The notes under the pieces were generated by a model. The model worked only from the letters and a program-made list of their open reading frames with translations. It had not been told where the DNA came from and searched no databases. Below are positions 1-7,959 of a stretch of DNA of 10,296 bases, piece after piece (position 1 is the stretch's first letter; each line of letters opens with the position of its first letter). Origin of the DNA: Larix sibirica (taxonomy: Eukaryota > Streptophyta > Pinopsida > Pinales > Pinaceae). The translations under genes were made by a program, and so were the position numbers. Location of the stretch: NCBI GenBank assembly GCA_004151065.3, contig NWUY0303878318.1:1-10296 (forward strand). The letters are read 5' to 3'.

Positions 1-600
1 TTGCAAAGTTTATTCACCATCAAATAGCATAGTTCAATAATGTGAATGGGCGATGTTTTTTTTTCATTGAAAAAAATCGTGTTTCCTTTGTTAAAGTAAA
101 GCACCTTTTACACGATGCATAGCAGGCCTTATGAACGGGCGATGTTGCTTCTTAATGAGATTGAGCCCAAACTATAACAGATGAGTTGTCTAAAGCTGCA
201 ATGGATAGTCAAGAAGGTGGTCTTGATCAAATTGAGATTAAAGAGGCCATTTATATATTTAAAATGGGTACACAAATGCTCTCTCTCCAACCCATAAATC
301 ATGCAATTACCGACCATCCCAACCTCTGAACATAGCTTGAAAACTGACTTCGATCGAATGCTCAGTGCCCACCTTTCTCCTGGTTGAGGAAATTTTGATG
401 TGTTAGCTTTCTTAATTCTAAGCAACCCCTTTTCAATTCATTGGGTTCAATGCTTTCAAATGCGATATGGCACACTTTCCCTCGTGTCAGGGTATAGTTA
501 ATTCTCAAGGTTTACAGTTTTCCCATTCTGTCGAATATACGGAGAGGAACATGTCTCATGAATCATTTATCGGATTCTTAGATAGAAAAGGTTCCTACTA
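1..600. other. Non-coding DNA, no gene recognised
   Basis: I see no gene here. A 98-codon minus-strand ORF spans 129-425, but its translation shows no motif I recognise and the other frames are full of stops, so I treat it as chance. There is no obvious tandem array. Old transposon debris is possible but not demonstrable by eye. Confidence 0.4.
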
Positions 601-624
601 AAGTCTATCCATCGAGCTAACTTA

Positions 625-653
625 TGACGGTTTAATGTTTTTATCAAACGTCA
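625..653. repeat. Imperfect inverted repeat with TGACG ends
   Basis: The segment begins TGACGGTTTA and ends ATCAAACGTCA, so the two ends are near reverse complements with one base of slippage. A further GACGGTTTA lies at about 692-700, just before the perfect hairpin at 717-762. This looks like the worn end of a small foldback or MITE-like element, but no target-site duplication was identified. Confidence 0.35.
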
Positions 654-716
654 TAAAAACGTTCAACCAAATTGTTTATCCATTAGGTGAGACGGTTTAT
701 AAAAAAATTTAACAGT

Positions 717-762
717 ATTTGATGGGAAAAATGCCCCGTGACAGGCATTTTTCCCATCAAAT
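717..762. repeat. Perfect 19-bp inverted repeat with 8-nt loop
   Basis: Left arm 717-735 (ATTTGATGGGAAAAATGCC) is exactly complementary to right arm 744-762, separated by the 8-base loop CCGTGACA. A perfect 19-bp stem in otherwise AT-rich drifted DNA is unlikely by chance. It is too short for a typical plant miRNA precursor. A recent foldback insertion, the core of a small palindromic MITE, or a hairpin formed by replication template switching fit better. No ORF covers it. Confidence 0.8.
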
Positions 763-859
763 TCCAACCCAGCTGGCCTACATCTCAACTACGTGGCCAA
801 GTTCAAAATTTCTTAGCCTAGTTCTTATAAGTTTGTGAGCGTCATCTTGTTTTCTATAA

Positions 860-1240
860 TGTGAACCAGTTTTGCATAAAAAAGTCAATAATTTATTATT
901 AAAAAACTTGATTATATTATTATTCACAGTATTATATTAATTAACCTTAATTTTTATAGAAATCACAAAATTTAACACAAGTGTCAAATTAGTTAAAAAA
1001 GACCATACACAATTAATATCACATACAAAACTTTACAATTAATACTTTAATGATTTTAATTTAAAATATCTCCATCTTGATAACAAATTAATGTTAAAAC
1101 TTTGTATAATATTTAATTAAACAAAATAATTGGTTGAATATATATATATTCAAAATTCATTATCAAAATAATGTTTTTATTAATGAAAATTTTATTAAAT
1201 TTAATAATTCAAAGAATTCCAAATTAGGATAATAAACTTT
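860..1240. other. Very AT-rich stretch with 20-bp AT palindrome
   Basis: The block is dominated by A and T with long stop-filled runs in all frames. A perfect 20-bp palindrome at 1134-1153 (TTGAATA followed by its mirror complement) is built on alternating TA. No coding potential is visible. It may be a matrix-attachment-like or simply drifted intergenic region. Confidence 0.5.
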
Positions 1241-2268
1241 CAAAACCTCTCTTTCCCTTGTATGAACACACATCCATTAGCATTCTCTTCAATGAATCAC
1301 TTTAAACAAGAGCCACGCGGTGGCAATTTCCCCGACATTGTGAATAGCTTTTGCTATAATACACTTTGCTTACTTTAAGTTGTAATCAAATTAACATTCG
1401 CACAATACTTTAAAAAAACCACCTCTCTTTCGTTAAAAGAAAGAATTTGATTAGGCTTAATACATAGATTTTCAGATTCAACAATTTGCATCACATTCAA
1501 GATCTAGTATGCAACTTTGGAATTTTCATATATTTCTTATGGAAAAATTATACAATTCATATTCAGTTATAAATATGGTATACCTTACCATGTTTATAAG
1601 ACGATTATTTTATACCATTTTTAATTTTCGATCTTAGATTACTTAATTATCAAAATTTAAATGTTTAGATGACCTTATATAGGAGTTCAAAGTTCTTAAA
1701 AAATAAAAAAAACAAGCAAAGGGTATTTAATGCAGGTGATGTTTGTAAACCTAGGGATGTTCCAAATCTTGGGGTTTTCATTTAGGTAAGTAAAGGATGT
1801 GCACCCCAACATCCTTCCTTGAGAAACATATGAGGTGAGGTCTCGTGTCAAGGGATGGCACACACATTAAATTAATAATTAATAATAATAGATAGAGAAG
1901 AAAACAAAACTAAAGTTTAATTGAACACGCGTATGCTTGGACAACAATAATTACAAAACAAAGTGGACCGAAATTACTCATACCAACACAAGTAACTTTT
2001 GCAAACATAATTACATCCAAATTATGTGGTTGGTCAGTGAAACCTCTACTTGTTTCCGATGCATGTGAGAGGCTGGCCTTTTTAATGCCAAATTGCAAGT
2101 GGAATAATATCCTTACTAGTAAAGAGTTCCCGAGGGTGAGTGCAAGGCAACTTATGAACCTGGGAAGAAATATCACCATGTCGTTTAACGACAAATTGGT
2201 AAAAAAAACCTTGTGTTAAACAGAGACAAGTTCGAGCCTTGTGCAATGTACAACTCGATAATATTATA
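1241..2268. other. Intergenic DNA, no supported gene
   Basis: No gene can be supported. Small ORFs of 60-94 codons overlap on both strands near 1910-2300, including a plus-strand one at 2037-2219. None has a recognisable domain, and overlap on both strands argues against coding. The base composition at 2030-2240 is a little less AT-rich than its surroundings, so an old transposon fragment is possible. Confidence 0.4.
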
Positions 2269-2312
2269 ATACATACAATTAATTTGTAATATACATACAA
2301 TTAATTTGTAAT
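2269..2312. repeat. 22-bp tandem duplication, two perfect copies
   Basis: Copies at 2269-2290 and 2291-2312 are identical; each starts ATACATACAATT and ends GTAAT. Another ATACA follows at 2313. The identity of the copies suggests a recent slippage duplication. It is non-coding. Confidence 0.85.
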
Positions 2313-3854
2313 ATACACATGTACGTGCATTTGGTTCTCTTATCCATCAAGTTGGGTCGAGAGCTAAGGTATTTGCAAATGCAGAATAGGGAAACCCCAA
2401 GGGTTAACCTATGTATATATACTTAGAATACAAAACTATAGGCATGTTCGCCACATGATAAGTAAAGATAATAAATGAGTAATTATTCATTACCAAGCGA
2501 ATGCAAAACATAAACATTATTTCATTGATATTGAAGCCAAATAAAATCTATGGGTCGCATGCCTTCACAAGAAATACTAAGGCAATGTTTATTTATATAT
2601 AACACCAAAAGATTCTTAAATCTAATGAGTTAACAGTTAGGATGTTATAGTGTAACCCAATAAATTAATGTACAAAGAAATAAAGGAAAGGACTAAGGTG
2701 TCCTTCCTCCCAAAGGGAAATTGCCCAATTTGATTAATAATGATAGTATAAGAATAAATTATAGGCCCATAGACTTCCCACGTGCTAACTGGAAGAACCA
2801 TTAAACCCTCAGCACCATACATGTAATCTTAGCGATGCCTGGAGGGTAAAGTGAAAGTCTCCCGATGCATCAACAGTCCTAGAGAATGGATGCATCGATA
2901 GGTACCCACATTATACATTATCGTAGAAGAGTTAGTAATGCATAGACCATCAAAGGTGTTAATACTATTCATATTCGACTCGTGCATAAACTATAATAAT
3001 GTCTTCTAACACGGAACAATAGAGGCAGAATCATCAATACGCTGTGAAGAGTATACATACTATGCAAAGGAATAACCTCATAACCCTACGTGCCTGGAAC
3101 CATTGTCTTTGCAGGCCTGGAATGGCTTCTTCAAGAAACTACCAAGCCAAATGAATTTTGGTACCGAGCTAGACTTCGTGTATACCTCAAATGCTTGGAA
3201 AATAGTATGAGATTAATAGTTCTTTGAGGGGTATTGTCATGTCAATCATAGAAATTCCTCCCCTTTCCTTATGATCAAGTTGTGGTAATTGAAACATAGT
3301 GTTTCCATGGGACCATGTTTTTAACCACGTGGTATTGCTAGGTGTTTCACATGAAAATAAACATTAGACAAAATCCTAAGTCCCAATAGAGTAAAAAGTG
3401 ACATTGTTGGGTTAGCATGGTTAACTGATGCTACTCTATAATGTCCAAGGATGAACATAACCCACCACCATCATCCATGGTCATTAAAGCATGCATGCCC
3501 ACTAAGCGTAATTAACTATCGGCAAATCAGAGAGCACTAAGTATTATTATTACCACTAGCACACTTGTATAATTGTCAATAATTAATTAGAATATTGTAA
3601 TTATAATTATAAGTGTGAACATTTTGAAGGTGTTGCGTTCATGGGTGAGGCAGTAAAATGATGGATTAAGGTATGTCCCTAGATAGACCATCTATCACAG
3701 AGAGACACAGACAATTAGATAAGAAAGGCACCTTAGCTCCACCCACACTAATAGTTTTGTTATAAGTGGACTGTGGATGGAAATAAACATTAGGGAGTTT
3801 ACACAATGCATCTACTTTCTATTAAAAAAGGTCAACGACATCGTGCCGCCGAAG
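2313..3854. other. Intergenic DNA, possible old transposon debris
   Basis: No gene is supported in these roughly 1.5 kb. The stretch is less AT-rich than 860-1240 and has the mixed texture common in decayed plant retroelements, but I found no LTR pair, no primer-binding site, and no reverse transcriptase, integrase or protease motif. A 61-codon minus-strand ORF at 2637-2822 shows no known domain. A loose inverted repeat (CACTTGTATAATT against AATTATAAGTG) lies near 3561-3615. Confidence 0.4.
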
Positions 3855-3942
3855 TTACGTCATCATTTCAGAGCCAATTATATTTAAGATAAATAAATTT
3901 TTATAAAAAATAGTTTAATAAACAAAATTATAACTATATAAA
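3855..3942 (+). promoter_or_regulatory. Promoter-like module: ACGTCA, CCAAT and TATA box
   Basis: TTACGTCA at 3855-3862 has an ACGT core as bound by plant bZIP factors. CCAAT follows at 3874-3878 and TATATAAA at 3935-3942. The order and spacing are those of a plant core promoter on the plus strand, which would start a transcript near 3965-3975. Downstream is a CT/CA-rich leader-like stretch and only a 30-codon ORF (3966-4058) starting ATGCATGCAG. If real, the product may be a non-coding RNA, or the promoter may be orphaned from a lost gene. Chance occurrence in AT-rich DNA cannot be excluded. Confidence 0.3.
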
Positions 3943-4047
3943 ACCACACAGTCACCCAACACAGTATGCATGCAGTTTCCCACACTCTCTACATACACGC
4001 TTCTACTGCAACAAAGAAAGTCTGCACAATGCATCTACTACATCGCA

Positions 4048-4110
4048 CCATTCAATGACAATGTGTTTACACGAAACTTTAAATGGAAAACTGCCATTCA
4101 ATGACAATGT
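4048..4110. repeat. Direct repeat of 17 bp, 46 bp apart
   Basis: CCATTCAATGACAATGT occurs at 4048-4064 and again, identically, at 4094-4110. This is a short local duplication in non-coding DNA with no inverted partner nearby. Confidence 0.75.
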
Positions 4111-4804
4111 TTTGCACTAAAATTCTATAAACATAAAATATTAACAAAATTATTTTTATTTTTAAAATATTTATTTTAAAATCATATGAAAACATTTATA
4201 CAAATTTTTTTATCACGATAAAACCGGACTCCCCAGGTTTCCAGTGATCTCGCATATGGGTTCGTCCTTAATAACATTATTAAGGTTTCTAATTGGGAAA
4301 TTGCAGGAATTTATTAAAGCCCATTGTGTTGTCCCATCTGCAGGCTCCTCGGCATTCACCACAGTTTCTCCTGTGGTGGGTGATGAATCAGCATCCAATT
4401 TAACATGAAATTCACAACATAAAACTTACAATTACCCAAAATATTCTTCGAATATGTTTTACAAATTTTAATTTGTTTAAAACCGTCCGAAACACGAATT
4501 ATCAATTATTAAAAAAACCTGTTACATTGATTCGTGGTGTTTAATGCTAATCCATACAAAGTATATAAACCTTAATTTATTTGTGAGTTGGAAATTAAAG
4601 AATTTTTTTTCAAAATTTAAGAAAAAAATAAATAATAAATAAAAATATAAAAATATAAAAATAGGAAACTAAAATATTGCAAAATCAAACAATAGAGAAG
4701 TTCTGCAAAATGAAAATGAGATAGAACAAGAATTCATAACGAAGAAAAAAGTAGTTAAAATCCAATATCATTTTGAATGCTCAAATGAAAGTGGTGAACT
4801 AAAT
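4111..4804. other. Mostly AT-rich spacer with two hairpins
   Basis: Bases 4130-4210 and 4440-4800 are AT-rich and stop-laden. Between them, 4213-4398 is less AT-rich and holds a 61-codon minus-strand ORF of unknown identity. Two hairpins sit in it: 4266-4285, with perfect 9-bp arms CCTTAATAA around CA, and 4357-4378, with 8-bp arms CACCACAG and CTGTGGTG around a 6-base loop. I cannot assign the ORF; a captured exon fragment is possible. Confidence 0.35.
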
Positions 4805-5299
4805 TTATTTTAAAGGAAAAAAATCAACAACCATACTTAAAGTGACAGAGATTAAGCCTTCCTGGATAGATGTTTTTCCAGAAATCAATAGTATCTGAGT
4901 TTTCCTGGTAATGGCAGGCCATTGTGGATCCGACTTCCCTCCACGATCTCGGATACAGTTAACCAGCTTTGCAAATTCTTGAACCATAAGAACTTCATGA
5001 GGAAATTATGTGGTGACAAACTGCTCAGTGGGCCTCGACTCCCATCCAGTGTGAATACCTGCAAATATGGTATTTGATGAAGATGAAAAAGACGCACAGT
5101 TCTCCTCATACGGAATAACAAAATCATGCAGGGGCAGAACTCCTCTGGATCCATGGACGATCAAATCCATTGACATATCAGAGAGAAACGAACAGTTAAA
5201 AGTTGCAACTCTCCCATCCAGCCATAGGAAAGTAGCCCCACAAGCCAGAATGACTCCTGCTTCATTCACAACGCTCTGGCCCATGGTCCCCCGCTTCAT
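4805..5299 (-). pseudogene. Gfo/Idh/MocA-type oxidoreductase, C-terminal fragment
   Basis: Read on the minus strand, the segment encodes about 165 codons resembling the C-terminal domain of plant Gfo/Idh/MocA oxidoreductases (NAD(P)-dependent, about 360 residues, cytosolic). Recognisable blocks in order are NEAGVILACGATF, DGRVATFNCSF, LHDFVIPYEENCASFS, MVQEFAKLV and QWPAITRKTQ. The frame is continuous, but an in-frame TAA at 5006-5008 falls between the VTT and FPHE parts; a single base change, such as CAA to TAA, could explain it. The N-terminal Rossmann domain and catalytic Lys-Pro motif are absent: the frame meets TGA at 5306-5308, and I found no matching exon up to 6100. The end is LISVTL followed by an unrelated tail to TAA at 4805. 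A truncated, dead copy is the best reading. A last exon of a split gene is possible, but the stop argues against it. Confidence 0.75.
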
Positions 5300-5765
5300 G
5301 ACTCTTCAGTGAGGGTTGGCGTGAGTTTTATGGGTTAAAAAAAATACAGGAATAGAATTTGCATTTCTAATGAACATTAAATAAAGGCACCGTTTAAATA
5401 ACTCTGTAATAAACTAAAGCAAACCATTAGAAATGATAAACTGGGTGAGATTCGACCTCAGGGAGATGTGGCAATCCCGATAGCGCCCATAACCTGCAAA
5501 TAAATGACCTGGAGGTTAACACACAAAAACGTTGGACAGGGGTTATAACTCTAAAGAAATGCAGAGTAAATAAGACCAAGCAGTGTTAGAAAGCATTGTT
5601 AGAGATAGCGTTTTTCCCTTCCAGTTCGAAACCCTCGATCTACTTTCAAACTTAATCTAAATATCTGTAATACTAAGAAAAAATTAGACTGACATTGTCT
5701 CTATATGCAATTGCAGAAGGAAGTACATAATCCAAACAAATTAAAATTGTTACCAATATAATAAA
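5300..5765. other. Non-coding stretch upstream of the oxidoreductase remnant
   Basis: On the minus strand this is where the missing N-terminal exons of the oxidoreductase would be expected. I translated it and found no Rossmann-type glycine motif or other family block. A TTTGCAG at about 5495-5501 (minus) resembles an intron acceptor, but the following short reading is not recognisable. I see no gene. Confidence 0.4.
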
Positions 5766-5957
5766 TTAGTTTATTAATCTATGTTTCCTTCTTGGCAAGA
5801 CCACAGGCCTGGTGAAGCGCTTAGAGAGAAATCCCTGTTTTTCATACTTCAGCACATCATATTCATTCATAGTCCAGCAAGACTCAGGAACTTGACTGCA
5901 ACCAGCACCATGCAAATGCGAGCTGCTATCAATCAAGATTTTATAGCTTTTAGGGCA
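5766..5957 (-). other. Unrecognised 63-codon open segment, exon-like
   Basis: A minus-strand frame is open for 63 codons between stops, with an internal stretch reading SQVPESCWTMNEYDVLKYEK and then GFLSKRFTRPVVLPRRKH. Its amino-acid balance is more protein-like than the neighbouring AT-rich translations, and it ends at TAA 5766-5768. I recognise no domain. It lies upstream of the oxidoreductase remnant on the same strand but does not match that family. It may be a fragment of another gene or chance. Confidence 0.2.
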
Positions 5958-5963
5958 TTAATT

Positions 5964-6027
5964 ACCATAATCTCATACAAGCCACTTCATTCATCACCAT
6001 AACCTCATACAAGCCACTTCATTCATC
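5964..6027. repeat. 32-bp tandem duplication
   Basis: Copies at 5964-5995 and 5996-6027 differ at one base (T or C at the eighth position). Each starts ACCATAA and ends TTCATTCATC. A partial third start (ACCATAA) follows at 6031. This is a recent slippage duplication in non-coding DNA. Confidence 0.85.
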
Positions 6028-6335
6028 ACCACCATAAGGAAACGACCCTTATTAAATGACTGACAACCAACAGCAGCATCCACCCAGGTGAGAAAACCAC
6101 CGGCAGCAATTTTTTAAATATTTTTATTTTTTATAATAATTAATTGTTTGTTGAAAACAATACATTTATATTTGCGTGATTTTTTTAGCAAAGAAAAATG
6201 GATCTGTGATTTTACAAATTAAGTTGATTGGTAATACTCTTTTATTTTCTAGTATGATATGTTGTTAAAAATATTAGAATGAAATTTCATTAAATTTGAG
6301 ACGAGATTACAAACTAAAGTAGTCATTGATAATTG
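6028..6335. other. Spacer upstream of the SC35-like gene
   Basis: AT-rich intergenic DNA with no supported gene. A 149-codon minus-strand ORF (6249-6698) runs from here into the SC35-like coding region; its translation has no family features and is best explained as a shadow of the RRM exon on the opposite strand. Confidence 0.45.
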
Positions 6336-6383
6336 GCACGTCGGTCTGAAATAACTTTTCCCCATAGCTATACTATATATATA
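6336..6383 (+). promoter_or_regulatory. Putative core promoter of the SC35-like gene
   Basis: A TATA box (TATATATATA) lies at 6374-6383, about 135 bases before the ATG, predicting a transcript start near 6405-6415 and a leader of roughly 105 bases. An ACGT core lies at 6338-6341 inside GGCACGTCGG; the minus strand there reads CCGAC, the core of DRE/CRT elements. These motifs are short and their use is unproven, but the position relative to an intact ORF supports a working promoter. Confidence 0.5.
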
Positions 6384-6458
6384 GCCAGCATCTTCAATCC
6401 AGCAATATAATTCCTTTGTAAATAACTCTGAAAGCGAAGGCATATTTTCTGCAATTCC

Positions 6459-6473
6459 AAACCCTAACCCTAA
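6459..6473 (+). promoter_or_regulatory. Double telo-box in the predicted 5' leader
   Basis: AAACCCTAACCCTAA is two overlapping units of the plant telomere repeat. In plants the telo-box AAACCCTAA is a known element near the transcript start of genes for translation, ribosome biogenesis and other housekeeping work, usually acting with other sites in dividing cells. Here it sits 44 bases before the ATG, inside the predicted leader, consistent with growth-linked expression of a splicing factor. Confidence 0.6.
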
Positions 6474-6517
6474 CTGTCTTTTTGCCGATTGGTTTTGATT
6501 GATCTCGCGCAAGAAAG

Positions 6518-7369
6518 ATGTCTGGCAATCGGAGATCCAACCCTGCCGATATTGCAAACACATATTCGCTGCTGGTTCTGAATTTAACCTTCCGAACAAC
6601 CGTAGACGACCTAAATCCCCTATTCGATCCATACGGACGAGTTGTGGATATCCATATTCCAAGAGACAGGACAACCGGGCAGTCCCGAGGGTTTGCATTT
6701 GTCCGTTACAAATATGAAGACGAAGCTGACGAAGCCATTGAACGGCTTGATGGTATGAAGTTTGATGGAAGATATATCAGGGTCCAGTACGCCAAATATG
6801 GTCCCAATGCAGAAAGAATACAACGGGGGAGGATTAGTGCCCACGCCAGATCAAGGAGCCAAAGCCCTTCTCGCCGAAACAGGTACAGAGATGGGAGCCG
6901 TAGCCCTTCTCGCCGAAGCAGGTACAGAGATGGGAGCCGTAGCCCTCCTCGACTAACTAGTTACAGAGATAGGGTTTCTGACAGGCGTGGTCATGGCCGT
7001 GACAGCCATGAACGTCATCAAGACAGAGATTACCGTCGTCGAAGCCGAAGTCCCCGCCGAAGCCGAAGCCGAAGCCCAAGTTCCAGCCGAAGCCTAAGCC
7101 GAAGCCGAAGTCCCCGTCGAAGTCGAAGCCGAAGCCCCAGATATCGTGGAGTTTACAGGAGTCGCAATAGCAGCAGAAGCGGATCGAACAGTGGAACGAA
7201 GAGAATATCAGGAAACCCTTCTCGCTCCCAACGAAGCAGCCCCCCAACACAAAGGAGTGGTACTAGTTTATCTGTCTCACGGCATCCCGTCGAAGATAGT
7301 TTATCTGGCCCAGAGCGGCCAGTTTGTGCAAGAGCATCCCATCGGAGCTCAGATTCTCAAGACCAGTGA
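6518..7369 (+). CDS. SR splicing factor, SC35/SRSF2 type, intronless copy
   Basis: A 283-residue serine/arginine-rich protein acting in nuclear speckles in pre-mRNA splicing: the RRM binds exonic RNA and the RS tail contacts spliceosomal proteins. One RRM spans about residues 16-93, with RNP2 LLVLNL at 18-23 and RNP1 RGFAFVRY at 57-64, followed by the plant SC35 signature KYGPNAERI at 93-101. From about 108 the RS domain runs through SPSRR and RSRSRSP blocks to about 210, then a Ser-rich tail ends SSDSQDQ. Plant SC35 proteins are about 300 residues, so this is near full length. The start is clear: A at -3 and the family's N-terminus (MSGNRRSNPADIANTYSLLV). The frame has no stop, frameshift or intron, whereas known plant SC35 genes have several introns, suggesting a retrocopy that keeps or gained a promoter. 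Residues 116-154 are a 13-residue tandem repeat. Phosphorylation by SR kinases is expected of the family. Confidence 0.9.
   Translation: MSGNRRSNPADIANTYSLLVLNLTFRTTVDDLNPLFDPYGRVVDIHIPRDRTTGQSRGFAFVRYKYEDEADEAIERLDGMKFDGRYIRVQYAKYGPNAERIQRGRISAHARSRSQSPSRRNRYRDGSRSPSRRSRYRDGSRSPPRLTSYRDRVSDRRGHGRDSHERHQDRDYRRRSRSPRRSRSRSPSSSRSLSRSRSPRRSRSRSPRYRGVYRSRNSSRSGSNSGTKRISGNPSRSQRSSPPTQRSGTSLSVSRHPVEDSLSGPERPVCARASHRSSDSQDQ
6863..6979 (+). repeat. 39-bp in-frame tandem repeat in the RS domain
   Basis: Three units at 6863-6901, 6902-6940 and 6941-6979 encode residues 116-128, 129-141 and 142-154, beginning SPSRRNRYRDG, SPSRRSRYRDG and SPPRLTSYRDR. Units one and two differ at a single base of 39, so their duplication is recent; unit three is older and diverged. 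The period is 13 codons, so the frame is kept and an RS-rich block is added. Confidence 0.9.
7034..7138 (+). repeat. CGAAGC-type codon run coding the Arg-Ser core
   Basis: Residues 173-207 are coded largely by repeated CGA AGC codon pairs with CCC or CCA for the prolines, giving a near hexanucleotide array. Such uniform codon use in an RS domain points to expansion by slippage. The opposite strand reads as Gly-Phe repeats, which is a by-product and not a gene. Confidence 0.75.
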
Positions 7370-7515
7370 TGATTCATTCACATGATCTTGGTACTAGGAT
7401 GAGGGGAGCCTTAAATGCAATGCCAGAATGCCTAATTTTTGGTGCAATAACTTGTTAATTGATGAATTAAAAATAAGAATTCAAAGATTAATTTCTCCCA
7501 ATTAATATTTAATTT

Positions 7516-7539
7516 TTTGTATCAAACTTTCAAAATAAA
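7516..7539 (+). terminator. Putative poly(A) signal of the SC35-like gene
   Basis: TTTGTA at 7516-7521, a far-upstream-type element in plants, is followed by AATAAA at 7534-7539. This lies about 165 bases after the stop codon, a normal plant 3' UTR length. AT-rich DNA makes such matches common, so it is only a likely site. Confidence 0.4.
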
Positions 7540-7959
7540 AGAATATAATACTTGGTAATTAAAAACCATATAGATAACTTAACTTTTATTTTTATTTAAA
7601 CTTTAGATTTTTGAGTGTTCCTGTTTTTAAGGGTGTTAAATCTATTTTTACCATCAAAATCTAGATAAAATTCATAGCTAAATTGAAATTAGAAATAATA
7701 TAATACTAGAGAATCGAGATTAAATTAAGAGTCACCAACAAATTACTTGTTCTCAAGTGTAGTTGTATCATGCATCAACTACAGGTTATCTACATAAAAT
7801 AATTTAAATGCTGGTGTTGATAAAATAATTTAATTTTTGTTTGTCATAGTCATTTATTAGTGGTGTGTTTATATTATCAAACATATTGAGGTGTCCTAGA
7901 ATCGAGCGCCGATACAGGTTTAATAAAAACAATTATCGCATTGAAAAACTCATTCTACA
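7540..7959. other. AT-rich spacer, no gene seen
   Basis: No ORF of note on either strand and no tandem array. Long A and T runs dominate. I see nothing beyond drifted intergenic DNA. Confidence 0.5.

Noticed and set aside
129-425. 98-codon minus-strand ORF, considered as a PPR protein remnant
   Set aside because: A short VGNCMIYG stretch loosely recalls PPR proteins, but no 35-residue repeat pattern can be followed in any frame.
2215-2255. TTCGAGCC with flanking complementary bases, resembling a tRNA T-arm
   Set aside because: No anticodon arm, D-arm or acceptor pairing can be built around it.
2637-2822. 61-codon minus-strand ORF and surroundings, considered as retroelement coding or LTR
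   Set aside because: No polymerase, integrase or protease motif and no paired LTR ends could be found.
4213-4398. 61-codon minus-strand ORF, tested as a displaced exon of the oxidoreductase
   Set aside because: ADGTTQWA only loosely recalls the family's DGTMWMH block, the neighbouring residues do not match, and it lies on the wrong side of the C-terminal part.
6249-6698. 149-codon minus-strand ORF overlapping the start of the SC35-like gene
   Set aside because: It runs antisense through a clear RRM coding region and promoter and has no domain features.
6762-6956. Plus-strand out-of-frame ORF with repeated GAVALLAEAGTEM
   Set aside because: The repeat comes from the 39-bp tandem units read in another frame; the SC35 frame has the recognised domain.
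6957-7250. 97-codon minus-strand ORF rich in Gly-Phe and Asp-Phe repeats
   Set aside because: It is the exact complement of the Arg-Ser codon run of the SC35-like gene; the repeats mirror CGAAGC units.
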